DNA from: a virus
Strand: one strand, 5' to 3'
Virus record (IMG/VR): IMGVR_UViG_3300030101_004017
Location: 1-22,960 of that record
Length of the DNA: 22,960 nucleotides
Positions 1-5,524 of this stretch are shown piece by piece. The notes beneath the pieces are model-generated. The model was not told the DNA's origin. It searched no databases and worked only from the letters and a program-made list of their open reading frames with translations. How positions within the stretch are numbered: the first letter of the stretch is position 1; each line of letters starts with the position of its first letter. The position numbers and the translations under genes were made by a program.

Positions 1-83
1 ATTACCAGCAGTTTAGTGTATAAGATATTGACTCCCCCTCCCATAAATTTATTTTTCATCTTTAAAAAAATTTTTTTTATTTA
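1..83. other. Non-coding left end with a C-rich tract
   Basis: After the HNH stop the minus strand has an A7T7-type palindrome (no GC stem, so a poor terminator). It then reads GGGAGGGGGAGTC (plus-strand 33-45), strikingly GC-rich for this genome. On the minus strand an ATG at about 60 opens a frame that runs off the left end, so a small gene crossing a circular junction cannot be excluded. I see no other feature. Confidence 0.45.
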
Positions 84-416
84 CTATTCGCCATTGTTAC
101 TACTGCTTTTATTTCTGTATTCCCAGCCCTCTTTACCGCTTTTAGAATTATGACATGGATGGCACATGGTTTGTAAATTAGACAAATCAGTCTTATGTCC
201 TCCCATGTTTATTGGCTTTATGTGATCCACTACTTGACCAGCTGTCACTTTATTTCTTCTTTCACACGCTTCACATAAAGGATGTTGCTGGATATAATAA
301 TTCCTTATACTCCTCCATTGTTTACTATTATAAAAATCACTGTTTGAATTTATTCTGGCATGCTTTGGCTTTTTTGGAAGCCATGGCCTTTTTTTATTTT
401 CTGGTAACTTAGGCAT
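84..416 (-). CDS. HNH endonuclease
   Basis: This 110-residue protein is a standard phage HNH nuclease: YNSKQWRSIRNYYIQQHP, C48-x2-C51, VVDHIKPINMGG with D64-H65, N80 in LSNLQTMC, and C85-x2-C88-H89-N. In HK97-type cos phages an HNH protein of this sort works with the terminase in cutting genome ends. This one is the last gene of the replication operon, but would sit just upstream of the terminase operon if the molecule is circular. The basic, proline-rich N-terminus likely contacts DNA. Confidence 0.9.
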   Translation of the reverse strand: MPKLPENKKRPWLPKKPKHARINSNSDFYNSKQWRSIRNYYIQQHPLCEACERRNKVTAGQVVDHIKPINMGGHKTDLSNLQTMCHPCHNSKSGKEGWEYRNKSSSNNGE

Positions 417-753
417 TTAATTCAGTTATTAAAAAATAATATTCAGTATCATTTTCTAAAATATATTCTAAATTTTTATGATAACATAATAATTGATCTT
501 TATCTCTACTTTCCCATTTTTCATGGCATCCCTTTCTTTCTCCCATTGATAAACATAAATATTGAATATTTTTTTTATCACAAACTAAATCTATTCTTCT
601 GCTTCTTGGAATAATATGACTATGGCTTAATGGTACATCTCCCTCCATTCTTCCACAACCCTCACAAAAATGCCCTCTTTCCATTGCTATTTCTGCATAA
701 ACTTTATTTAGCTTTCTTTTTATATTTATTTGCTTTTTACTAATTTTTTTCAT
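409..753 (-). CDS. HNH-like Cys/His nuclease family protein
   Basis: This 114-residue protein has a zinc-site and HNH pattern: C30-x2-C33 (CEGCGR), LSHSHIIPRS at 42-51 in place of the usual DHI, N62, C67, and G75-C-H77 followed by KWESR. The 'SHIIPRS...dl......N....C...CH..' order is known in HNH/recombination endonuclease-like proteins of phages. A basic helical N-terminus (KKISKKQINIKRKL) could bind DNA. It immediately precedes a second HNH gene, and the two overlap by 8 bases. Confidence 0.75.
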   Translation of the reverse strand: MKKISKKQINIKRKLNKVYAEIAMERGHFCEGCGRMEGDVPLSHSHIIPRSRRIDLVCDKKNIQYLCLSMGERKGCHEKWESRDKDQLLCYHKNLEYILENDTEYYFLITELNA

Positions 754-830
754 ATTCCCATTAGTATTATTAAAATCATTATTAGAAAAAGCAATAATGG
801 ATAAAGATTTATTTTGTTTAACTTGGCCAT
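750..830 (-). CDS. Tiny hydrophobic peptide of 26 residues
   Basis: The frame encodes MAKLNKINLYPLLLFLIMIL and six more mostly hydrophobic residues, a possible single membrane span with a basic N-terminus. It ends in an ATGA overlap with the HNH-like gene at 753. It is too short to judge by codon use. Together with three similar ORFs it suggests a class of coupled micro-proteins. Confidence 0.42.
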   Translation of the reverse strand: MAKLNKINLYPLLLFLIMILIILMGI

Positions 831-846
831 ATAACTATTATTAAAT

Positions 847-1203
847 TCATATTGATCTGGTTTTATCTTTACTTAAATACTCATCTATTACACTAATTGT
901 TTCAGTAAATCCTCTTGTTATAACTGCAAAATAACCTCTTTCATTCATTGCATTAATCCAATCCTTTTGAGCTTGGGTTGGATAGGCTTTTTCTTTTAAT
1001 TCAATAAATAAACCAAAATAACCTCCTCTGGCTTCATAAATATCTAAATCATTTTTCCCTCTTACATAACCATTTCTTACTATCTTTCTTCTTTGTGCCG
1101 CACTGCTTATATATGCTCCTGCAATTGAGGAGCAATATTTTACTTTTGGATGCTTCAATTTTATATATTGAATTACTGCTGATTGTAGTTTATCTTCACT
1201 CAT
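847..1203 (-). CDS. VRR-NUC domain nuclease
   Basis: This 118-residue protein is the minimal VRR-NUC (PD-(D/E)xK) fold. SEDKLQSAVIQYIKLKHP gives the N-terminal helix with its acidic residue. GKNDLDI contains catalytic D52, GLFIELK contains E68-x-K70, and a downstream Gln lies in TQAQKDWI. A final strand GYFAVITRGF follows. Stand-alone VRR-NUC proteins act as Holliday junction resolvases or structure-specific nucleases, fitting a role in clearing branched DNA before packaging. Confidence 0.87.
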   Translation of the reverse strand: MSEDKLQSAVIQYIKLKHPKVKYCSSIAGAYISSAAQRRKIVRNGYVRGKNDLDIYEARGGYFGLFIELKEKAYPTQAQKDWINAMNERGYFAVITRGFTETISVIDEYLSKDKTRSI

Positions 1204-1573
1204 TTGGCAAATTTATACTAAAATTTTTAGCAGCCCAAATTATAAGCTTATCAACTAAATCTTTAAATTCTTTTTTTGTAAGTTGAGCAGTTGATTTTAA
1301 ATACTCTACTTTTATTCCATCTTCTACTCTTTCTCTTTTTAAAAATTTTAATTTACATATATCATGAAATTCATCTTTTGTGTATCCTAACTCATCTCCC
1401 ATTATTTGCATATATTTCCACCATAACTTATTTTGTTCATTAGTTCTAAAATCTTTATTTTCAATTAAAGTAAATACAATGTCTTTGCCCTCTAATTTAA
1501 CTAAATCTTCAACGAATCTTTCTTCATCTAAAAAATTAATTTTAAGATTTTGTATTTTACCATAATGCTTCAT
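1196..1573 (-). CDS. NinB-like recombination protein
   Basis: This 125-residue protein contains RTNEQNKLWWKYMQIMGDELGYT, shown here to its key R-T-x-E-Q-N and LWW, then KDEFHDICKLKFLKRE and a final STAQLTKKEFKDLVDKLIIWAAKNF. The 'R...QN...W' core is the hallmark of NinB/Orf-type proteins that bind ssDNA and help phage recombination. It lies next to a VRR-NUC nuclease gene, overlapping it by 8 bases, which suggests they act in the same pathway of strand exchange and junction processing. Confidence 0.7.
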   Translation of the reverse strand: MKHYGKIQNLKINFLDEERFVEDLVKLEGKDIVFTLIENKDFRTNEQNKLWWKYMQIMGDELGYTKDEFHDICKLKFLKRERVEDGIKVEYLKSTAQLTKKEFKDLVDKLIIWAAKNFSINLPNE

Positions 1574-1695
1574 AAATTATATTTATTTTTAAAAATATCT
1601 CTCCAATAATTTCTTTGCCTTTTAAGTTTGATTTGTTTCAAGTAAGACAATAATAACAAAAAAGATAATATAATAATAATTATTATTAATATCAT
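1570..1695 (-). CDS. Tiny single-span membrane protein of 41 residues
   Basis: This frame fills the gap between two genes: it starts 2 bases after one stop and ends in an ATGA overlap with the NinB-like gene. Residues 1-18 are almost purely hydrophobic (MILIIIIIILSFLLLLSY), then a basic tail follows (KQIKLKRQRNYWRDIFKNKY). An N-out, C-in membrane anchor with a basic cytosolic tail is predicted. It may alter membrane functions during infection or only couple translation. Confidence 0.55.
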   Translation of the reverse strand: MILIIIIIILSFLLLLSYLKQIKLKRQRNYWRDIFKNKYNL

Positions 1696-1697
1696 TA

Positions 1698-1895
1698 TTA
1701 AGATTGTTTTGTTAATATATTAATTAGCTCTGTATCTGTATAACATGGCCTGGCTCCTTTATACTCATTTGGCATAAATAAAGATTTGATTTCATTTATA
1801 TTATGTTTATGATCATAATAAATTATCCATTTTCTTTTTATACCATATTTATCTTTTACTCCCTCAGTTTTTTTTAATAGTGTTAAAAATTTCAT
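1698..1895 (-). CDS. Hypothetical 65-residue protein
   Basis: This small basic protein (FLTLLKKTEGVKDKYGIKRK, then WIIYYDHKHNINEIKSLF) has no motif I recognise. It starts in an ATGA overlap with the DUF3310-like gene. The following 41-residue membrane ORF begins two bases after its stop. It is probably real because of this tight coupling. Confidence 0.58.
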   Translation of the reverse strand: MKFLTLLKKTEGVKDKYGIKRKWIIYYDHKHNINEIKSLFMPNEYKGARPCYTDTELINILTKQS

Positions 1896-2128
1896 ATGTG
1901 AAAATTTCTTTTTAATTTATTTTCATTTTCTATTTTATCCAATTCAAATTCTAAATGAGCAATAGCTTTTTTAATACAATTTATTGGAGTTTTATGTTTT
2001 CGCTTTGCTCTTAATAAATAACTTACAGCAGTTCCTATATTGTAAGTAAGTTCAAAATCTTCTACTACTTTCCTTGCTTCATATTTATAATGCTTGCCAA
2101 TATAATATTTTGGTATTTTACTCATCAT
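1892..2128 (-). CDS. DUF3310-like protein
   Basis: This 78-residue helical protein matches the DUF3310/SaV-like phage family. KYYIGKHYKYEARKVVEDFE is followed by TYNIGTAVSYLLRAKRK, corresponding to the family's 'gnaiKYllRagkK', and by INCIKKAIAHLEFELDKIE. The family is common in phage early regions and has been linked to nucleotide metabolism, without a settled function. Two adjacent ATG codons (2128 and 2125) are possible starts. Confidence 0.7.
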   Translation of the reverse strand: MMSKIPKYYIGKHYKYEARKVVEDFELTYNIGTAVSYLLRAKRKHKTPINCIKKAIAHLEFELDKIENENKLKRNFHI

Positions 2129-2207
2129 CTATTTCTTTTGTACAAAAATATGCTTCTAACATACATGCAATTAATATTATTAAATAAATTGCTAATGCTA
2201 TTTTCAT
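2118..2207 (-). CDS. Tiny membrane peptide of 29 residues, lipobox-like
   Basis: The frame starts in an ATGA overlap with the preceding stop and ends 11 bases into the next gene. It encodes MKIALAIYLIILIAC followed by an acidic tail ending CTKEIDDE. L-I-A-C fits a lipobox, so it could be a tiny lipoprotein, although the N-terminus has only one Lys. Coupling on both sides makes it a better candidate than a chance ORF. Confidence 0.48.
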   Translation of the reverse strand: MKIALAIYLIILIACMLEAYFCTKEIDDE

Positions 2208-2410
2208 AAGCTTTTTTTTATTAATTTATGTATTTTATCTTGATCAAAATAAGTATTATCATCTCCATAATAAGAAATATAAACTCCATCTTCCTGAATA
2301 TTAAATTGAAGTGTATATTGAACATTTTCAGCATATCCTCTTTCTCCTGGATGCTTTCTTTCTACTATTTTCCCTTTTGGCGTTAAATCAAATGTTATTG
2401 GTAATCTCAT
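2204..2410 (-). CDS. Hypothetical 68-residue protein
   Basis: This small protein looks mostly beta: LPITFDLTPKGKIVERK, then YTLQFNIQEDGVYISYYGDD, with a helical end (QDKIHKLIKKSL). It is not recognised. It ends in an ATGA overlap with a 29-residue membrane ORF. It lies within the DNA metabolism operon, but no function can be assigned. Confidence 0.6.
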   Translation of the reverse strand: MRLPITFDLTPKGKIVERKHPGERGYAENVQYTLQFNIQEDGVYISYYGDDNTYFDQDKIHKLIKKSL

Positions 2411-2475
2411 ATTTTATATGTTATTTTTGGGGGAATCAGTTGTATAATAAATTTCCCTATTCTAAACTTAAACAT
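2407..2475 (-). CDS. Tiny ORF of 22 residues
   Basis: This frame (MFKFRIGKFIIQLIPPKITY plus two residues) starts on the base after the TAG stop of the upstream gene and ends in an ATGA overlap with the gene at 2410. It is basic and amphipathic. It fills a gap exactly, as do three similar ORFs in this operon. It may be a real peptide or only a coupling device that carries ribosomes to the next start. Confidence 0.35.
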   Translation of the reverse strand: MFKFRIGKFIIQLIPPKITYKI

Positions 2476-2835
2476 CTATTCTATTAATTTTTGATTGCTT
2501 AATAAAGCTCTGGTTTTATTATCTATTAAATGTTTTGCTCCATTCCTATCATTATACCATCCCTCCCAAATCATCTTTTTTATTCTATAAAGCCATTTAT
2601 TCATAGTTTTTGCACATAAATGAAACTCCTCTGATTCAAGCACTCCATCATCAAAAGCTTGCTCAACTGCTTGCCAACTAAATTTGGAATATCTCGTTAT
2701 AAGTATTTGGCTTAATCGTTTAGCCAATACAACTTTCTCATCTGCTGGCTTTACTTGCCCAAGATCAACCAAAGTTTTACCGATTAAATGTAAGCACTTA
2801 ATCTCTAAATCCTTTTTATCTATTTGTTTTATCAT
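2476..2835 (-). CDS. Hypothetical helical protein, possible helicase-loading partner
   Basis: This 119-residue alpha-helical protein has no catalytic motif. It carries VLAKRLSQILITRYSKFSWQAVEQAFDDGV and then LCAKTMNKWLYRIKKMIWEGW, a pattern I associate with small proteins beside phage replication initiators, though the function is not established. It is translationally coupled (ATGA) to the initiator-like gene upstream, which supports a shared role. Confidence 0.62.
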   Translation of the reverse strand: MIKQIDKKDLEIKCLHLIGKTLVDLGQVKPADEKVVLAKRLSQILITRYSKFSWQAVEQAFDDGVLESEEFHLCAKTMNKWLYRIKKMIWEGWYNDRNGAKHLIDNKTRALLSNQKLIE

Positions 2836-3482
2836 TGTGTCTTTTTTAATAATTCTTCTGCTTGCTTTTGGCTTTGCAGATGCATATCTATTTTGCTCAT
2901 TGTTTGCTTTTTATTAAAACTCTTTTCCCTTTTTGCCCAAGTTTTTAATCTCCTGGATATTTCAAAAGTTGGCTGTAATTGCCATCTCTCTTTGGTTTTG
3001 CTTTTATTTGGCTCACTCCAATAATCATAGAAGCTCTCTAAAATACTTTTTGAATAATTAAAAGAAAAAACCTCATCTTTAAATTTTTCGCTTATAGAGA
3101 GAGTATTTTTGTTTATTCTTTCTTTTGTTATTTCTTTACTTATTTGTAGGCTATTATCCAATGTCGGTTTTACCGAAGTCGGTTTTTGTAACTTCGGTTG
3201 TTCAAAAACAAAATAATCATATCCTACAAACTTTCCTTTATTTCTAATTTGCTTTCTCTCAATATAACCAAAATTAATAAGCTCATTAAAAACAGTTCTT
3301 ATTGATGTTCTACCCTCTTTTGATACACTTACTATTCCATTTATGCTTAAATCCCAATCATTAGGCAAACTCAATAAATAACTCATTAAACCTTTTGCTT
3401 TTAAACTAATCTTTTTATCCTTAAAGATTTGATTACTAATAGTAGTATAATTCTTGTTTTTTATTACTCTTATTACTTCCAT
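2832..3482 (-). CDS. Replication initiator-like HTH protein
   Basis: This 216-residue protein starts with a winged-helix domain common in phage replication proteins: KNKNYTTISNQIFKDKKISL, then KAKGLMSYLLSLPNDWDLSI and VSKEGRTSIRTVFNELINFGYIERKQIR (shown in parts). A low-complexity linker follows. The C-terminal region (FYDYWSEPNKSKTKERWQLQ, EISRRLKTWAKRE) matches a domain seen in Bacteroidota replication proteins. It would bind the phage origin and load the host helicase. It overlaps the 119-residue protein gene as ATGA. Confidence 0.78.
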   Translation of the reverse strand: MEVIRVIKNKNYTTISNQIFKDKKISLKAKGLMSYLLSLPNDWDLSINGIVSVSKEGRTSIRTVFNELINFGYIERKQIRNKGKFVGYDYFVFEQPKLQKPTSVKPTLDNSLQISKEITKERINKNTLSISEKFKDEVFSFNYSKSILESFYDYWSEPNKSKTKERWQLQPTFEISRRLKTWAKREKSFNKKQTMSKIDMHLQSQKQAEELLKKTQ

Positions 3483-3853
3483 TATTCAAAAATTGATAAT
3501 TGCCCTACACCCCCAAACATCATAGTTTGGCCCTCCAAAGCATTTAAAACCTTTACTTGGCTTGATATTCTTTGTCTAAGGCTAATTACACACTCTTCAA
3601 GCTCTTTTAATGTGTTTGCAGTGTAATACCCTTTACCACAGCTACAAAGCCCATAATGCAAATTATTTACTCTTATATAATTTATAATCTTTCTTAATCT
3701 TGGGCCTTTTAGATTCATTTTTTTACATATTAATGATCCAGCAACAGCCATTGATTTTCCTTTGCGCATAGATATGCCTTTTATAATTAAAGGAACTTTA
3801 TCAAGCTCATCCTCAGTTAATTCAAAAGTTATATTTTCAAAATCATTTATCAT
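3482..3853 (-). CDS. Winged-helix-like protein of the replication module
   Basis: This 123-residue protein has an HTH-like segment (SLICKKMNLKGPRLRKIINYIRVNN), a short Cys-containing hairpin (YGLCSCGKGYYTANTLKEL) and a helix (CVISLRQRISSQVKVLNAL). 'S...i......lsg..vR.ivnylR...lp...s..kGYy.a....el...i.slr.R' is a layout of phage DNA-binding proteins related to replication or regulation. Its stop overlaps the next ATG (TAATG). It is a candidate for binding the palindrome at 5393-5412, but this is inference. Confidence 0.65.
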   Translation of the reverse strand: MINDFENITFELTEDELDKVPLIIKGISMRKGKSMAVAGSLICKKMNLKGPRLRKIINYIRVNNLHYGLCSCGKGYYTANTLKELEECVISLRQRISSQVKVLNALEGQTMMFGGVGQLSIFE

Positions 3854-3855
3854 AA

Positions 3856-4149
3856 TTAAAATGGTAAATCTTTTTTATCATTATTTTCATGCATTGGTTC
3901 TATTTTATAAGAGCTAACATTAGTATAATATTTTTCATTATATTCTCTGCTCTTTACATTTAAATAAAATATATAATTTTTACCAACTTCTAAATTTACT
4001 ATTTTATCATTCCAAAAATCAATTAATAAATCATCTTTAAAATCTGTTTCTGTTTGAGTAATTAATACGCTTTGTTTTTTCCATTCTCCTTTTGCTGATT
4101 TACCACTTTGTAAATCCATTATTTTGCTTACTCTACCTGTTATTTTCAT
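3856..4149 (-). CDS. DUF3127 family SSB-like OB-fold protein
   Basis: This 97-residue protein fits DUF3127: MKITGRVSKIMDLQSGKSAKGEWKKQ-type start (key: ITGRV, G-S-A-KGEWKKQ), a strand pair to IDFWNDKIVNLEVG, then LNVKSREYNEKYYTNVSSYKIEP. This family is found mainly in Bacteroidota and resembles single-strand DNA-binding OB folds. The C-terminus is NNDKKDLPF, like the acidic 'DDDIPF' tip of bacterial SSB that recruits replication and repair enzymes. It probably coats phage ssDNA and works with the annealing-like protein upstream. Confidence 0.85.
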   Translation of the reverse strand: MKITGRVSKIMDLQSGKSAKGEWKKQSVLITQTETDFKDDLLIDFWNDKIVNLEVGKNYIFYLNVKSREYNEKYYTNVSSYKIEPMHENNDKKDLPF

Positions 4150-4561
4150 TCCTTTTTTCTTTTATTTGGTTACTTAATTCATTTAATTCTACATTTAAAT
4201 GTTTTGCTTGTTTTCTTTTAATTTTTATTAAAGAGTTTAAAACATCAAAATCATTAGCAAGTACAAAAAATTTATGATATTTATTTTTATAAATTTTATC
4301 AAATCTTGTTAAATCATCAAAACTCCTGCAAAGATGTATGCATGTAGCATGATGCATGCCCTTTATATAATCTTTTATTCTATTATAAGGAATTTTTAAC
4401 TCATTAAACATATAATAAACCAAAAAGCGCCTTGCATCAATTACAGGTCTTTTTCTACATGTATTATTTTCAAGATAAAAATTATCTACTTTAAACATAT
4501 CTACTAAAATTTCTTTTGCTTTTTTTATCCTTTGTGTTTTTAATAATTCTTTATTATCCAT
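4133..4561 (-). CDS. Free-standing DnaA domain IV-like DNA-binding protein
   Basis: This 142-residue protein has a central region aligning with the origin-binding domain of DnaA. CRKRPVIDARRFLVYYMFNE matches 'sRkreiv.aRqiamYl.rel', IPYNRIKDYIKG matches the HTH, and MHHATCIHLCR matches the signature 'rDHTTVlhac.k'. There is no ATPase domain. A basic coiled C-terminus follows (KIKRKQAKHLNVELNELSNQIKEKR). It could bind DnaA boxes on phage or host DNA, to recruit host replication proteins or to block host initiation. It overlaps both neighbours. Confidence 0.75.
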   Translation of the reverse strand: MDNKELLKTQRIKKAKEILVDMFKVDNFYLENNTCRKRPVIDARRFLVYYMFNELKIPYNRIKDYIKGMHHATCIHLCRSFDDLTRFDKIYKNKYHKFFVLANDFDVLNSLIKIKRKQAKHLNVELNELSNQIKEKRNENNR

Positions 4562-4982
4562 TACTAAGCATATTTATTGCATCTAAATCATTATTCCAAT
4601 CTTTTTGAGATGTTTTTTGATAGCTTATTTCATCCTCTCCCAGTACATTAGTATAATTCATAGTTTTTATTATTACTCTTGCTAAGGCTCTTTTTTCAGC
4701 TATTTCCATTCTAAATGGCTGGCGGCAATTGTCTTTTGTTGCACTTCCAAAAGTTTCCATTTTAGGAATCCAATCCTCTCCCTCTTTTATTAAGCTGGTT
4801 GCTTTTACAATACAATTATCAAGCTCAGCTTTTATTACTTCATAAGTAACTGCAATTTCATTTTTTGCTTGAATTTTTTCAATGCCGCTTCTTGTTATTA
4901 TAGCAAATCCTCTTTTATCTTTATAAATATCTTTTTTTGTTAAATCGTTATCTTTATATATTTTATTTAATAGCTCTTTCAT
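4554..4982 (-). CDS. Possible single-strand annealing / recombination protein
   Basis: This 142-residue protein starts at ATG 4982 (ATGA overlap with the previous stop) rather than the TTG at 5009. It contains GFAIITRSGIEKI, a strand pair (IAVTYEVIKAELDNCIVKATSL), a GSATKDN turn and a helix MEIAEKRALARVIIKTM. The 'E.AEkRAlaR.i' helix after 'fGsA' resembles phage single-strand annealing proteins (Erf/Rad52-like groups). It would act with the SSB-like DUF3127 protein and the nucleases nearby in concatemer formation. The assignment is tentative. Confidence 0.5.
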   Translation of the reverse strand: MKELLNKIYKDNDLTKKDIYKDKRGFAIITRSGIEKIQAKNEIAVTYEVIKAELDNCIVKATSLIKEGEDWIPKMETFGSATKDNCRQPFRMEIAEKRALARVIIKTMNYTNVLGEDEISYQKTSQKDWNNDLDAINMLSNG

Positions 4983-5353
4983 TTTTCCAAGTATGTTATT
5001 AATTTGCAAATTGCGTTGTTAAATTCTTCTTTTTCTATTTCTTTATTATCTTGATCCATAATACTACTCAAATGAGTTGTAGAATATTCAACTGTATTTT
5101 TACCAACATAAATTTTATCACATATTAACCGCCCATCCACTATTCTACCTCTGTAATAATATATGCTATCTCCTACTATCCATTTTCTATAAATAGGCAA
5201 ATCAGCATAATTCAATTTTTTATATGTTTTTTGCTCATAATTAAGCTCTTTATTATTATAAGCTTTTGCATCCACCTTAGAGCTTAACTCCATATCTTTT
5301 TGCCTTATTTGATACATTTTGTTTTTTAAATCTACGAATCTTTTTTCTTGCAT
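4979..5353 (-). CDS. Hypothetical protein, first gene of the replication operon
   Basis: This 124-residue charged protein is not recognised. It has a helical N-terminus (EKRFVDLKNKMYQIRQKDMEL), a beta-like middle with YRKWIVGDSIYYYRGRIVDGRLICDKIYVGKNTVEYS, and a helical C-terminus. The middle could be a small barrel binding nucleic acid. It starts about 80 bases after the candidate promoter, with an A-rich leader, and overlaps the next gene as ATGA. As the first early gene it could act in takeover or in the recombination step next to it. Confidence 0.7.
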   Translation of the reverse strand: MQEKRFVDLKNKMYQIRQKDMELSSKVDAKAYNNKELNYEQKTYKKLNYADLPIYRKWIVGDSIYYYRGRIVDGRLICDKIYVGKNTVEYSTTHLSSIMDQDNKEIEKEEFNNAICKLITYLEK

Positions 5354-5392
5354 TGTTTTTTAGTTTTAATTAATAGCACAAAGATGAAAAGA

Positions 5393-5412
5393 TTTTTAAC
5401 AATTGCTAAAAA
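5393..5412. promoter_or_regulatory. Near-perfect 20-bp palindrome, possible operator
   Basis: TTTTTAACAATTGCTAAAAA has nine of ten complementary positions around a central CAATTG. It lies downstream of the first -7 candidate and in the spacer/-33 zone of the second, where a repressor or activator dimer could control the early operon. A weak RNA hairpin is an alternative. Confidence 0.5.
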
Positions 5413-5431
5413 CTTAAAGGAAGATTATTAA

Positions 5432-5439
5432 CAAAGTTA
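5432..5439 (-). promoter_or_regulatory. Candidate Bacteroidota-type -7 element of the early promoter
   Basis: The minus strand reads TAACTTTG, a full match to the TAnnTTTG -7 consensus of Bacteroidota primary sigma factors, directly after the terminator U-tract. A matching TTTG/TTG -33 element at the usual distance is not visible. A second weaker candidate, CATCTTTG, lies at 5386-5379, only 25 bases before the ATG at 5353. One of these probably drives the replication operon. Confidence 0.45.
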
Positions 5440-5440
5440 T

Positions 5441-5472
5441 AAACAAAAAGAAAAGCCGCTTAAAAAAGCGAC
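5441..5472 (-). terminator. Intrinsic terminator at the end of the late operon
   Basis: On the minus strand GTCGCTT (5472-5466) pairs with AAGCGGC (5461-5455), with one G-U pair and a TTTT loop, and runs into TTTTCTTTTTG. It lies about 50 bases after the phosphoesterase stop. It separates the late genes from the replication genes. Confidence 0.82.
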
Positions 5473-5524
5473 TAATCTCAACTAAAAAACAAAACAATGT
5501 ATGTATTATGAGATGGCAATTATA

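Noticed and set aside
15-23. DnaA-box-like TTATACACT on the minus strand, and TTATAAACA near 5437
   Set aside because: Each has one mismatch to TTATnCACA and they do not cluster; chance matches are common in AT-rich DNA, so no origin is called.
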